DNA of 33,037 nt from an uncultured Lachnoclostridium sp. (GCA_946499505.1 CAMMSL010000027.1:1-33037); one strand, 5' to 3'. Numbered from the stretch's first letter, positions 6,603 to 14,901 are shown. Program-made: numbers and translations. Notes: a model not told the origin generated them from the sequence alone.

Positions 6603-8924
6603 ATGGACAACGAGATAAAGAGTCTGCCCATGGTAGCTCTCAGAGGAATGACGATCATGCCGGAGATGGTCGTGCATTTTGATGTGAGCAGAGAGCGTTC
6701 CATCGCTGCGGTCCAGGAGGCAATGGTAGAAGAGCAGAAGATATTTTTGACAGCCCAGAAATCCATTGATACCGAAGATCCGGGAGCCGAAGATGTATAT
6801 GAGATCGGAACAGTAGGAACGATCAAACAGATCATTAAGCTGCCGAAACACATCGTAAGGGTTCTGGTATCAGGTGAGGTAAGGGGCCGATTAAAGGAAA
6901 TCGAGTATAAAGATCCGTATCTCCGCGCCCAGGTGGAGATCATTGACGATGAAGAGCTGACCATACCGGATGACCTTAACGGTGAAGCCATGGAGCGGGG
7001 GCTGAAGGACATGCTGGTGGAATATGCCGCGAAGAACGGGAAGATGTCCAAGGAATCCATAGCCCAGCTTTTAGACATTAAAGGAATCAAAAAGCTGGTT
7101 GATGAGATCGCGGCAAATATTCCTCTTTATTATACGGATCAGCAGGAAATACTGAATGAGACGGATTTCTGGAAACGGTATGAGAAACTTTGTTTTAAGC
7201 TCGTCAACGAAGTCCAGATCATGAATATCAAAGAGGAGATCCAGAAGAAAGTTAAGGAACGGGTAGACAAGCATCAGCGGGAATATATTTTAAGAGAGCA
7301 GCTGAAACTTATCCGGGAAGAGCTGGGAGAGGATTCCACGATATCAGATGCAGAGGAGTTTGAAAATTCTCTGAAGAAGTTAAAGGCTCCAAAAGAAGTA
7401 AAAGAGAAGCTGCAGAAAGAAATCAACCGTTTTAAGAGTTCCCTGAATTCTCCGGCAGAGAACGGAGTGATCCGCACTTATATCGAGACACTCCTTGAGA
7501 TGCCGTGGGACAAGGCGGCAAAAGATAATAATGATATCGAGTATGCGAAAAAGGTACTTGACGAGGATCATTACGGCCTTGAACAGGTCAAGGAACGTAT
7601 TCTGGAATTTCTCGCGGTGCGGACTCTGACAAAGAAGGGCGACAGCCCGATCCTTTGTCTTGCAGGACCGCCGGGAACCGGAAAGACTTCCATCGCGAAG
7701 TCTCTGGCCCGTGCAATGAAGAAACCTTATGTGCGTATCTCTCTGGGCGGCGTCCGGGATGAGGCTGAGATCCGCGGCCACAGGAAGACTTATGTAGGAG
7801 CAATGCCGGGAAGAATCGCAAACGGTATCCGGACTGCCGGAGTGAAAAATCCGGTCATGCTCCTGGATGAAATTGATAAAGTCAGCACAGACTATAAGGG
7901 AGATACATTCTCGGCTCTTCTGGAAGTGTTGGACAGTGAGCAGAACAGTAAATTCAGGGATCATTATCTGGAAGTGCCGCTGGATCTGTCGGAAGTAATG
8001 TTCATCACTACAGCGAACACCCTGCAGACAATCCCGAGACCGCTGCTCGACCGTATGGAAGTGATCGAGATCAGCAGTTATACGGAGAATGAGAAACTGC
8101 ATATTGCTCTGGAACATCTGATCCCGAAACAGCTGGAAAAGCACGGCCTTACATCAGACCAGCTCACCTTCAGTAAACATGCGATCTGGAAAATGGCGCG
8201 CAATTATACGAAGGAAGCGGGAGTGCGCCAGCTTGAGCGGGAGATTGGGAATGTGTGCAGAAAAGCAGCAAAAGAGATCCTGACGACTGACCGGAAGAAG
8301 ATCAGTGTGACAGACCGCAATATCCACAAATTCCTCGGAAAAGAGAAATATACATACCAGATGGCGAATCCGGCTCCGGAGGTCGGTATCGTGAGAGGTC
8401 TGGCATGGACAAGTGTGGGCGGAGATACGCTCCAGATCGAAGTAAATGTGATGCCGGGAAGCGGCGAACTGATGCTGACCGGACAGCTGGGCGATGTCAT
8501 GAAAGAATCTGCCAGGGCAGGAATCAGTTATATTCGTTCTGTCAGCAGTAAATACGGCATAGCGGAAGACTTTTTTGAGAAACATGACATCCACGTGCAT
8601 ATACCGGAAGGAGCAGTGCCCAAAGACGGACCGTCCGCCGGCATCACCATGGCGACAGCCATGCTGTCTGCAGTGACAGAGAAAAAGGTCCGGGCAGATC
8701 TCGCAATGACAGGTGAGATCACGCTTCGCGGACGTGTGCTGCCGATCGGCGGACTTAAGGAAAAATTGCTTGCAGCAAAGAGCGCCGGGATCAGGACAGT
8801 GCTCGTGCCGAAAGAAAATGTGGCAGATGTGGAAGAACTCTCTTCCGAGATCACAAAGGGATTAGAGATCATACCGGTAGAGAATATGGATGAAGTGCTG
8901 GAAAAAGCACTGACAGGAGAATGA
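6603..8924 (+). CDS. lon: ATP-dependent Lon protease
   Basis: Lon is a cytoplasmic AAA+ serine protease that removes damaged and regulatory proteins. The 773-aa protein has the N-terminal LON substrate domain (about 1-200), a helical region, the AAA+ module with Walker A GPPGTGKTS and Walker B MLLDEIDK, and the C-terminal peptidase. The catalytic Ser is in PKDGPSAGITMATAML and the catalytic Lys in GGLKEKLLAAKSAG. The start at 6603 is chosen over 6546 because AGGAGG sits just upstream, while 6546 lies inside the terminator hairpin. The stop is one base from the engB start, so the two genes are translationally linked. Confidence 0.98.
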   Translation: MDNEIKSLPMVALRGMTIMPEMVVHFDVSRERSIAAVQEAMVEEQKIFLTAQKSIDTEDPGAEDVYEIGTVGTIKQIIKLPKHIVRVLVSGEVRGRLKEIEYKDPYLRAQVEIIDDEELTIPDDLNGEAMERGLKDMLVEYAAKNGKMSKESIAQLLDIKGIKKLVDEIAANIPLYYTDQQEILNETDFWKRYEKLCFKLVNEVQIMNIKEEIQKKVKERVDKHQREYILREQLKLIREELGEDSTISDAEEFENSLKKLKAPKEVKEKLQKEINRFKSSLNSPAENGVIRTYIETLLEMPWDKAAKDNNDIEYAKKVLDEDHYGLEQVKERILEFLAVRTLTKKGDSPILCLAGPPGTGKTSIAKSLARAMKKPYVRISLGGVRDEAEIRGHRKTYVGAMPGRIANGIRTAGVKNPVMLLDEIDKVSTDYKGDTFSALLEVLDSEQNSKFRDHYLEVPLDLSEVMFITTANTLQTIPRPLLDRMEVIEISSYTENEKLHIALEHLIPKQLEKHGLTSDQLTFSKHAIWKMARNYTKEAGVRQLEREIGNVCRKAAKEILTTDRKKISVTDRNIHKFLGKEKYTYQMANPAPEVGIVRGLAWTSVGGDTLQIEVNVMPGSGELMLTGQLGDVMKESARAGISYIRSVSSKYGIAEDFFEKHDIHVHIPEGAVPKDGPSAGITMATAMLSAVTEKKVRADLAMTGEITLRGRVLPIGGLKEKLLAAKSAGIRTVLVPKENVADVEELSSEITKGLEIIPVENMDEVLEKALTGE

Positions 8925-8925
8925 T

Positions 8926-9540
8926 ATGGTAATCAGAAGTATTAATCTGGAGACAGTGTGCGGAGTCACAAGCACACTGCCTGTAAATGATAAACCGGAA
9001 GTCGCATTTGCGGGAAAGTCGAATGTAGGAAAATCTTCCCTGATCAATGCACTCATGAACCGGAAGTCCTATGCACGTATTTCGGCAACACCGGGGAAAA
9101 CGCAGACGATCAATTTCTATAACATCAATGACGAACTCTATCTGGTCGATCTGCCGGGATACGGGTATGCCAGAGTCTCTGAAAAGGAGAAAGAACAGTG
9201 GGGGAAGATGATCGAGCGGTATCTGCACAGCTCCTCACAGCTTAAGGCAGTGTTCCTGCTCATTGATATCCGGCATGCGCCTTCCGCTAACGACAAGATG
9301 ATGTACCAGTGGGTGATCGAACAGGGATACCAGCCGGTCATCATTGCGACCAAGCTTGACAAAATAAAACGCTCTCAGGTACAAAAACATGTTAAAATGT
9401 TGAAGGAAGGTCTTGCACTTGTCCCGGGGACAAAAGTAATTCCGTTTTCATCAACGACAAAACAGGGACGGGATGAAATCTGGGAACTGATCGAGACAGA
9501 ATGTTTTGGAATAACCGTGGAGGAACAGGATGGAGAATAA
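8926..9540 (+). CDS. engB: ribosome biogenesis GTP-binding protein EngB (YihA/YsxC)
   Basis: EngB/YsxC is an essential TRAFAC GTPase needed for assembly of the large ribosomal subunit. At 204 aa it has the normal length and shows G1 GKSNVGKSSL, the G2 Thr in SATPGKTQ, G3 DLPGYGYA, G4 TKLDK and G5 around SSTTKQG. Its Shine-Dalgarno lies inside the 3' end of lon, and it overlaps the next gene by 11 bp. The lon-engB arrangement is widely conserved in Firmicutes. Confidence 0.97.
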   Translation: MVIRSINLETVCGVTSTLPVNDKPEVAFAGKSNVGKSSLINALMNRKSYARISATPGKTQTINFYNINDELYLVDLPGYGYARVSEKEKEQWGKMIERYLHSSSQLKAVFLLIDIRHAPSANDKMMYQWVIEQGYQPVIIATKLDKIKRSQVQKHVKMLKEGLALVPGTKVIPFSSTTKQGRDEIWELIETECFGITVEEQDGE

Positions 9541-10663
9541 TCGTCCGTACTGGCAGGTAGCATTACGACTGCTGTTCAGTCTCCTTGCCACCGCCGCATT
9601 TGTGATCATTGGCTGGAATCTGCTGCGGTTCCTTATGCCGTTTGTTATAGGATGGATCATTGCAGCTATCGCGACGCCGCTCGTTAACTGGCTGGAAAAG
9701 CGCTTGAAGATCGTGAAAAAGCTGGGGTCGGCCCTTATCGTTATATTGGTGCTCGCTGCTATTATACTTGCGCTTTATTTCGGGATCAGCCGGCTCGTGT
9801 TGGAAATCAGAGATCTGATCCAAAACTTTCCTGAGATGTATGCGCAGCTGGAGACAGGTTTAAGACAGATCGGAGATACGCTCTCGGGCATTTTCGAGCG
9901 TCTGCCATCGGGAATCCAGAACGGCTGGAATACTGTAGTGGAGAATCTGGATCAGTATATGGGAAATCTTGTATCGAATATTAGTGAGCCGACTATGACT
10001 GTGGCGGGAAATATTGCCAAGCAGGTGCCGTCTTATCTGATCGCTTTTCTTGTCTCGGTACTGTCAGCATATTTCTTTATCGTACAGCGCGAGGAGGTAC
10101 TGAATTGGATGAAGAAAGTGTCACCCGAATCCATACAGAAGCGGATGACACTTGTGATCGACAATCTGCGTTATGCCGTGGGCGGCTATTTTAAGGCTCA
10201 GTTTAAGATCATGGCGATTGTGTTTGTGATACTTCTTGTCGGTCTTGGCATACTTGGGACAGGATATTTTGTCCTTGTTGCATTTTTGATCGCATTCCTT
10301 GATTTTCTTCCGTTTTTCGGCACAGGGACAGCGATGATCCCGTGGGCAGTCTATAAATTCTTTATGGGCGATTATAAAATGACGGTTGCACTTATAGTGA
10401 TCTATGTGATCACACAGGCGGCCCATCAGCTCCTTCAGCCGAAACTCGTAGGCGACAGCGTAGGGCTGAATCCGCTGGTTACACTTGTCCTGCTTTATAT
10501 TGGTTATCGTATGGGCGGTATTCTCTGGATGATTCTGGCAGTGCCGATCGGTATGGTGCTCATTAACATGTGCCAGGCAGGGGCGTTTGACTATATTTTC
10601 GACGATGTGAAGATATTGGTGGACGGGATACTGGGGCTGAAGGAAGAACCAAAAGAACATTGA
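9530..10663 (+). CDS. AI-2E family transporter (YdiK/YtvI-like permease)
   Basis: This 377-aa polytopic membrane protein of the AI-2E/PerM family has about seven or eight hydrophobic helices. One pair is at the N terminus (LLFSLLATAAFVIIGWNLL, then FVIGWIIAAIATPLV). A long amphipathic stretch at 85-160 lies between helices. The C-terminal group includes the family motif FLDFLPFFGTG and PKLVGDSVGLNPLVTLV. Despite the name, family members include Na+/H+ antiporters and proteins of unknown substrate, so AI-2 export should not be assumed. Overlap with engB by 11 bp indicates cotranscription. Confidence 0.9.
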   Translation: MENNRPYWQVALRLLFSLLATAAFVIIGWNLLRFLMPFVIGWIIAAIATPLVNWLEKRLKIVKKLGSALIVILVLAAIILALYFGISRLVLEIRDLIQNFPEMYAQLETGLRQIGDTLSGIFERLPSGIQNGWNTVVENLDQYMGNLVSNISEPTMTVAGNIAKQVPSYLIAFLVSVLSAYFFIVQREEVLNWMKKVSPESIQKRMTLVIDNLRYAVGGYFKAQFKIMAIVFVILLVGLGILGTGYFVLVAFLIAFLDFLPFFGTGTAMIPWAVYKFFMGDYKMTVALIVIYVITQAAHQLLQPKLVGDSVGLNPLVTLVLLYIGYRMGGILWMILAVPIGMVLINMCQAGAFDYIFDDVKILVDGILGLKEEPKEH

Positions 10664-10688
10664 AAAAGCAGTAAGGGTATGGTATTAT
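10660..10688 (+). promoter_or_regulatory. promoter of the rubredoxin gene
   Basis: TTGAAA at 10660-10665, a 17-nt spacer and an extended -10 TGGTATTAT (TATTAT at 10683-10688). The -35 overlaps the stop of the preceding gene. Confidence 0.65.
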
Positions 10689-10764
10689 GATTAAGGGTGA
10701 AATTCCCCGTATATTTTAGCAGTAAAGAAAGAATATTTATAGTGATCACAGGAGGTATCAGATA

Positions 10765-10926
10765 ATGAAAAAATATGTATGTGATGTATGCGGATACATT
10801 TATGACGAGGCAGCAGGCGATCCGGATAACGGTATCGAGCCCGGCACAAAATGGGAAGATGTTCCGGATGATTTCCTTTGTCCGCTGTGCGGAGTGGGAA
10901 AAGACCAGTTTTCAGAAGTTGAATAA
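10765..10926 (+). CDS. rubredoxin
   Basis: This 53-aa electron-transfer protein begins [19 protein letters not shown]. Both iron-binding Cys pairs are present (CDVCG at residues 6-10 and CPLCG at 39-43), together with the conserved middle segment [15 protein letters not shown]. Rubredoxins carry a single Fe(Cys)4 centre and serve anaerobes in peroxide or superoxide reduction and other redox chains. AGGAGG precedes the ATG. The gene has its own promoter and its own intrinsic terminator, so it is monocistronic. Confidence 0.97.
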   Translation: MKKYVCDVCGYIYDEAAGDPDNGIEPGTKWEDVPDDFLCPLCGVGKDQFSEVE

Positions 10927-10946
10927 ACCCACTTGATCAGATGAAG

Positions 10947-10997
10947 AAAAACTGCCGTCCCACGGACCTTACAGGAGAAGTGGAACGGCAGTTTTTT
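10947..10997 (+). terminator. intrinsic terminator of the rubredoxin gene
   Basis: A 17-nt arm at 10947-10963 pairs with 10980-10996 with a single G-T wobble. The 3' arm ends in a six-T run. Confidence 0.9.
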
Positions 10998-11084
10998 GTG
11001 ATGACGACGGGCCAAGTCCGGGCTTGCCCGAGACCTTGGCGACCGCTTACAATCCCGGAATGTGCCTTATGGCACTTCCGGTGA

Positions 11085-11150
11085 TTGCGCGATACGCCCG
11101 GCGAGTTGCCGCCATGCTTGCATGAGCGGATATTTGCCGGGCAACGGACA
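11085..11150. repeat. dispersed intergenic repeat, copy 1
   Basis: Aligns without gaps to 23395-23460 with about 53 of 66 identical positions by hand count. The shared core includes CCGCCATGC.TGCATGAG and ATATTTGCC. The copy contains CCCGGC and GCCGGG arms that can pair. Confidence 0.65.
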
Positions 11151-11189
11151 GCGAACGGTTTTACCGTGAGCTGCCCGCGGCATCGCGCA

Positions 11190-11224
11190 GATCGGATAGG
11201 GGCATGAAATTTCCCTATCCGATC
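11190..11224. repeat. 12-bp perfect inverted repeat
   Basis: GATCGGATAGGG at 11190-11201 and CCCTATCCGATC at 11213-11224 are separated by 11 nt. There is no T-run, so it is not a typical terminator. It lies 45 bp before the start of the YczE-like gene and could be an operator, an mRNA leader hairpin or one end of the structured element. Confidence 0.6.
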
Positions 11225-11269
11225 GATGACGACCGGGATGAAATGATACAAGATCAGAGGATGATAGCT

Positions 11270-11941
11270 ATGGAAAAGAAGAAAGAGAAATTTGCTTCTG
11301 ATACATCGGGAAGAAGTGCGTCAGACTGGGTGAAAGCACTGATCATACTGCTGATCGGGCTGACCATCGCACATCTGGGAGTGACTTTGTTCCTGTTGTC
11401 AGAGCTCGGGACAGATACATTTACCGTATTCATTCAGGGATTGTCCAGAGTGTTCGGCCTGACAGTAGGTACAGTCCATGTGATCGTGCTGTGTATCCTT
11501 ATGGTGATCATGCTGCTGACCACAAAGGGATATGTGAAGCCGGGAACAGTCGTATGTGCTTTCTGTGGAGGACCGATCATTGATCTGTTTACCTGGATGC
11601 TTGGAGGATTTATTAACGTAGATGCTGGAATGCCGGTGCGCATTGTGAGTATGGTGGCAGGGTGCGTGATCCTCTCCGCCGGGATGTCCATTGTGATCAA
11701 CAGCAATGCAGGAACAGGACCGAATGATCTGGTGGCGGTGATCCTGACAGATAAAATCGAGGCCGCAGAGTTTCGCTGGGTGAGGATAGGGTGTGACCTG
11801 TTCTTTGTGGTGCTTGGATTTATCCTGGGAGGAACCGTAGGAGCCGGTACGATAGTGGCGGTATTTCTTACCGGACCACTGGTACAGTTCTGGCTGCCCA
11901 AGACGAAAAAAGTAGTGCAGGCTGTGCTTCATGAAGAGTAA
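11270..11941 (+). CDS. YczE/YyaS/YitT family integral membrane protein
   Basis: This predicted 223-aa inner-membrane protein has about five to six hydrophobic helices after a short Lys-rich cytoplasmic start. The family pattern is visible in LGVTLFLLSELGTDTFTVFIQGLS, the Gly-rich helix SAGMSIVINSNAGTGPNDLVAVILTDK, and the closing GGTVGAGTIVAVFLTGPLVQFWLP. The molecular function of this family is not established. The start at 11270 (AGAGG nine bases upstream) is preferred over 11204, which lies inside a perfect inverted repeat. It ends 46 bp before the FAD dehydrogenase gene, so the two may share a transcript. Confidence 0.8.
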   Translation: MEKKKEKFASDTSGRSASDWVKALIILLIGLTIAHLGVTLFLLSELGTDTFTVFIQGLSRVFGLTVGTVHVIVLCILMVIMLLTTKGYVKPGTVVCAFCGGPIIDLFTWMLGGFINVDAGMPVRIVSMVAGCVILSAGMSIVINSNAGTGPNDLVAVILTDKIEAAEFRWVRIGCDLFFVVLGFILGGTVGAGTIVAVFLTGPLVQFWLPKTKKVVQAVLHEE

Positions 11942-11987
11942 AAAAGAGCGTATTGACTCAAAATATATATGAAAGGAAAAAGAAAAT

Positions 11988-13358
11988 ATGGACAGATATG
12001 ATGTGATCATAATAGGGGCCGGCCCGGGAGGAATTTTTGCAGCATATGAGCTGATGCAGAAAGCACCGCAGCTCAAAGTGGCTGTATTCGAATCCGGGAA
12101 TCCTCTGGAGAAAAGAAAATGCCCCATCGACGGTAAGAAAGTAAAGAGCTGCATCAACTGCAAAACATGTGCGATCATGAGTGGATTTGGCGGAGCAGGT
12201 GCATTTTCGGATGGAAAATATAATATTACCAATGATTTCGGCGGTACGCTTTATGAATACATCGGCAAGGATACAGCTATTGATCTGATGCACTACGTTG
12301 ATGAGATCAATGTCAGGTACGGCGGTGAAGGCACGAAGATGTATTCTACCGCAGGTACGAAGTTTAAAAAGCTGTGTATGCAGAACAAGCTGAAACTGCT
12401 GGATGCTTCAGTGCGCCATCTGGGAACGGACATCAATTATATCGTGCTGGAGAATATGTATGCCGAACTGAAAGAAAAAGTTGAGTTCCACTTTAACAGC
12501 CATGTGGATAATCTGGAGATTGACGGTGACGGCTACAGAGTGACGTGCGCAGGTCAGACTTATGAGTGTGACAAGTGTATCGTTTCTGTAGGCAGGAGCG
12601 GAAGCAAGTGGATGGAGACAATCTGTGAAGGCATGGATATTCCGACCAAGTCAAATCGTGTGGATATTGGTGTGAGGGTTGAACTTCCGGCTGTAATTTT
12701 CTCCCATCTGACCGATGAGCTCTATGAGAGCAAGATCGTGTACCGTACGGAGAAATTTGAGGACAAGGTAAGGACATTCTGCATGAATCCTTACGGAATT
12801 GTTGTAAATGAGAATACGAACGGAATCGTGACGGTAAACGGACACAGCTATGAAGATCCGGCGAAGCAGACAGAAAATACAAATTTCGCCCTGCTGGTGG
12901 AGAAGCATTTCTCCGAACCCTTTAAGGACAGTAATGGATACGGCGAAAGTATTGCACGACTTTCCAATATGCTGGGCGGCGGTGTACTCGTCCAGAGATT
13001 CGGTGACCTGATCCGAGGCAGGAGAAGTACGGCGAAGAGGATCGAAGAAGGATTTGTGAGGCCGACACTCTCAGCAGAGCCCGGAGATCTGAGCCTTGTG
13101 CTTCCGAAACGTATCCTTGATGGCATTATTGAGATGGTATATGCACTTGACAAGATCGCACCGGGAACAGCGAATGATGATACATTGCTCTACGGTGTGG
13201 AAGTGAAGTTCTACAATATGGAAGTTCAGCTGAACGAGCATCTGGAGACAATTCACAAAGGTCTCTATGTGATCGGAGACGGAAGCGGCGTGACACACTC
13301 CTTGTCCCATGCATCGGCCAGCGGGGTATATGTCGCAAGAGAGATTGCAGGGGAGTAG
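11988..13358 (+). CDS. FAD-dependent dehydrogenase with Cys cluster (COG2509-like)
   Basis: This 456-aa flavoprotein has the dinucleotide-binding motif GAGPGG at residues 10-15 and the C-terminal FAD-binding block GLYVIGDGSGVTHSLSHASASG. Between them is a family-typical cysteine group, Cys45, Cys55, Cys58 and Cys61 (CINCKTC), followed by GFGGAGAFSDGKYN. This matches the uncharacterised 'FAD-dependent dehydrogenase' family of anaerobes. The Cys spacing suggests a metal or Fe-S site or a redox disulfide, which is inference. The substrate is unknown. AAGGAAAAAG precedes the ATG. Confidence 0.85.
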   Translation: MDRYDVIIIGAGPGGIFAAYELMQKAPQLKVAVFESGNPLEKRKCPIDGKKVKSCINCKTCAIMSGFGGAGAFSDGKYNITNDFGGTLYEYIGKDTAIDLMHYVDEINVRYGGEGTKMYSTAGTKFKKLCMQNKLKLLDASVRHLGTDINYIVLENMYAELKEKVEFHFNSHVDNLEIDGDGYRVTCAGQTYECDKCIVSVGRSGSKWMETICEGMDIPTKSNRVDIGVRVELPAVIFSHLTDELYESKIVYRTEKFEDKVRTFCMNPYGIVVNENTNGIVTVNGHSYEDPAKQTENTNFALLVEKHFSEPFKDSNGYGESIARLSNMLGGGVLVQRFGDLIRGRRSTAKRIEEGFVRPTLSAEPGDLSLVLPKRILDGIIEMVYALDKIAPGTANDDTLLYGVEVKFYNMEVQLNEHLETIHKGLYVIGDGSGVTHSLSHASASGVYVAREIAGE

Positions 13359-13428
13359 AAGCTGATATCCGCGCTGCATCAAAATAGTATTCGTAAAAGT
13401 TAAATATTGTGGATACACAGATATATAA

Positions 13429-13463
13429 TTTCCTGTTTTTCATCCACACTGGGATGCAGGAAA
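13429..13463 (+). promoter_or_regulatory. leader hairpin upstream of the HAD gene
   Basis: TTTCCTG pairs with CAGGAAA and encloses CATCC/GGATG. It sits just after a TATAAT at about 13423-13428 and before the Shine-Dalgarno. There is no T-run, so it may affect mRNA stability or translation. Confidence 0.35.
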
Positions 13464-13479
13464 AGAAAGGTATTCTACC

Positions 13480-14322
13480 ATGATAAAATTACTTGCGGTT
13501 GATATGGACGGTACCTGCCTGGACGCTCGGAGCCGTATGACGGACAGAACACTTCAGGCCTTAAGGAAAGCGGCGGAAAAAGGAGTTGTTATCGTGCCGG
13601 CTACCGGCCGGAATCTGGAATGTATTCCTCATCGGCTGGCGGCGGGAACACTCCGCAGGACAGGGACTCCTGATGACTATGCGAATAAAGGGCTGTTTCG
13701 TTATGTGATCAGCTCAAACGGAGCAAGAGTAACGGATATCTGTGAAAGAAAAACAATTTTCCGGGCTTCCGTAAAGCGCGAAGACGCGCTGACGCTCCTT
13801 GAGAATTGCAGAGGCAAAGGACTGGGGATTGCCTCGCATGTCAGGCACCGATATCTTTTACAGGGACGTTTCCTCACTACGGCGGGGCTTTTGATATACG
13901 GAAAAGATGCACAAGGTGTTTATTGTGTCCGGGATATGGAAACATTTGTCCGCAGAAATGACTGCGAGGTTGAAGAATTCCAGTTCTATTTTCTCCTTCC
14001 GGGAGCAAAAGAGAAGGTGAGAACCATATTGAAGGAGTATCCTTCTCTGCATGCGGCTTATACCGGGATCTATGTAGAGGTGTATTCGCGGGATGCTTCG
14101 AAGGGAAATGCGCTGGCGGCGCTGGCCGGACATCTGGGGATCAGACAGGAAGAGATCGCCTGTATCGGTGACGGCGAAAACGATCTGTCAATGTTTGTAT
14201 CGTCCGGACTTAAGATCGCGATGGGAAATGCAGTGGATAAGCTGAAAGTACAGGCGGATCATATTGCAGAGTCTAACCGGAATGACGGTGCGGCCAAAAC
14301 AATTGAACAGTATATTTTATAA
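13480..14322 (+). CDS. HAD-superfamily hydrolase, Cof type (IIB)
   Basis: This 280-aa cytoplasmic phosphatase has HAD motif I DMDGTCLDA with nucleophile Asp8 and acid/base Asp10, motif II around SSNGA, the basic residue in SKGNALAAL and motif IV GDGENDLSMF. A C2-type cap lies between motifs II and III. Cof-type enzymes dephosphorylate sugar phosphates, flavin mononucleotide or related small molecules, and the substrate here is not evident. The gene is probably transcribed alone from the TATAAT near 13423 and ends at a 14-bp-stem terminator shared with the convergent spore gene. Confidence 0.93.
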   Translation: MIKLLAVDMDGTCLDARSRMTDRTLQALRKAAEKGVVIVPATGRNLECIPHRLAAGTLRRTGTPDDYANKGLFRYVISSNGARVTDICERKTIFRASVKREDALTLLENCRGKGLGIASHVRHRYLLQGRFLTTAGLLIYGKDAQGVYCVRDMETFVRRNDCEVEEFQFYFLLPGAKEKVRTILKEYPSLHAAYTGIYVEVYSRDASKGNALAALAGHLGIRQEEIACIGDGENDLSMFVSSGLKIAMGNAVDKLKVQADHIAESNRNDGAAKTIEQYIL

Positions 14323-14382
14323 GACAGTCTGCAGAGGGACAAGCAGATTCAGGATGTCTCTCTGCAGACTGTCTGGTTTTTT
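14323..14382 (+). terminator. intrinsic terminator of the HAD gene
   Basis: GACAGTCTGCAGAG at 14323-14336 pairs perfectly over 14 bp with 14360-14373, followed by GG and six Ts. The stem begins immediately after the HAD stop codon. Confidence 0.92.
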
Positions 14383-14400
14383 CAGTATTTTGTCATTATC

Positions 14401-14649
14401 TTAATTTGCCTGTACGATGGATTTTACATGATCGATCTCGGTCTGGGTGGCTTTTTCAGCCGGAACATAGTAACTGCGTTCTCTGGCTGCATCGTACATT
14501 TTCTCCTGAGACATTTCGCACTGGTTTCGGATCTGTTTTAAGCACTGTTTCAGTTCTTTGTTTTCTGTCTGCGGGATCATGTTCCCGAACATTTTCAGTT
14601 CTCCGTTTATGCCGACAAGGGCGTCGACTACCATTGTTTTTTCATCCAT
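14401..14649 (-). CDS. CotF-like spore coat protein
   Basis: This 82-aa acidic helical protein resembles the small CotF/ferritin-like spore coat proteins of Clostridia. It opens MDEKTMVVDALVGINGELKM, has a central helix LKQCLKQIRNQCEMSQEKMYDAA, and then YYVPAEKATQTEIDHVKSIV; the 'KGYYxPA' end pattern is typical. Coat proteins assemble on the forespore surface late in sporulation. GAGGT precedes the ATG. It lies 34 bp after a second, related small coat-like gene, and the two are probably cotranscribed from a sporulation promoter. Confidence 0.8.
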   Translation of the reverse strand: MDEKTMVVDALVGINGELKMFGNMIPQTENKELKQCLKQIRNQCEMSQEKMYDAARERSYYVPAEKATQTEIDHVKSIVQAN

Positions 14650-14683
14650 TCTGATACCTCGCTGAATTAGTTTTTTTGCTGGA

Positions 14684-14866
14684 TTACAGGAATTTCATGA
14701 GCTCCTGTTTGTTTTTCATTGCGGAATCGGCTGCATCCTGAAACAGCTTTTTGATCTCCGGATCCTCGGTTTTTGATGCATAGTCCGTCATCTTACAGTG
14801 AGTGGTTGAATAACCGCCGATCAGATGGCGCAGGTTCTGAAGATCAAGAATTGAAATTTCTGACAT
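14684..14866 (-). CDS. small CotF-like/ferritin-like spore protein
   Basis: This 60-aa two-helix protein (MSEISILDLQNLRHLIGGYS, then KTEDPEIKKLFQDAADSAMKNKQELMKFL) is of the kind found paired with CotF-like coat genes. The start at 14866 is preferred over 14872 because the AAGGAGG is only two bases from the upstream ATG but eight from this one. It is first in a two-gene minus-strand unit with the 82-aa coat protein. A spore role is inferred from similarity and pairing. Confidence 0.7.
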   Translation of the reverse strand: MSEISILDLQNLRHLIGGYSTTHCKMTDYASKTEDPEIKKLFQDAADSAMKNKQELMKFL

Positions 14867-14901
14867 CGTCATTCCCTCCTTGTTTTATATGAATTCAGAA
14901 G

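Larger units (their letters stand above)
10998..11230. other. GC-rich structured noncoding element
   Basis: This stretch holds no credible gene but at least three strong hairpins in series. GCCAAG..CGGGC-tt-GCCCG..CTTGGC is near 11010-11040. CCGGAA-tGTGCC-ttat-GGCAC-TTCCGG is near 11054-11082. CCCGGC...GCCGGG is near 11097-11141. A 12-bp perfect inverted repeat follows at 11190-11224. GATGACGAC occurs at both ends (11000 and 11225) as a possible flanking direct repeat. It is richer in G+C than its neighbours. A diverged copy of one part is found at 23395-23460. Confidence 0.55.

Noticed and set aside
9530-10663. Autoinducer-2 exporter and a quorum-sensing locus
   Set aside because: The AI-2E family name does not prove the substrate, and no luxS or lsr-like genes are present.
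10937-11251. 104-residue minus-strand ORF in the structured region
   Set aside because: It covers the rubredoxin terminator and stacked hairpins, has no ribosome binding site and reads as low-complexity basic sequence; treated as noncoding.
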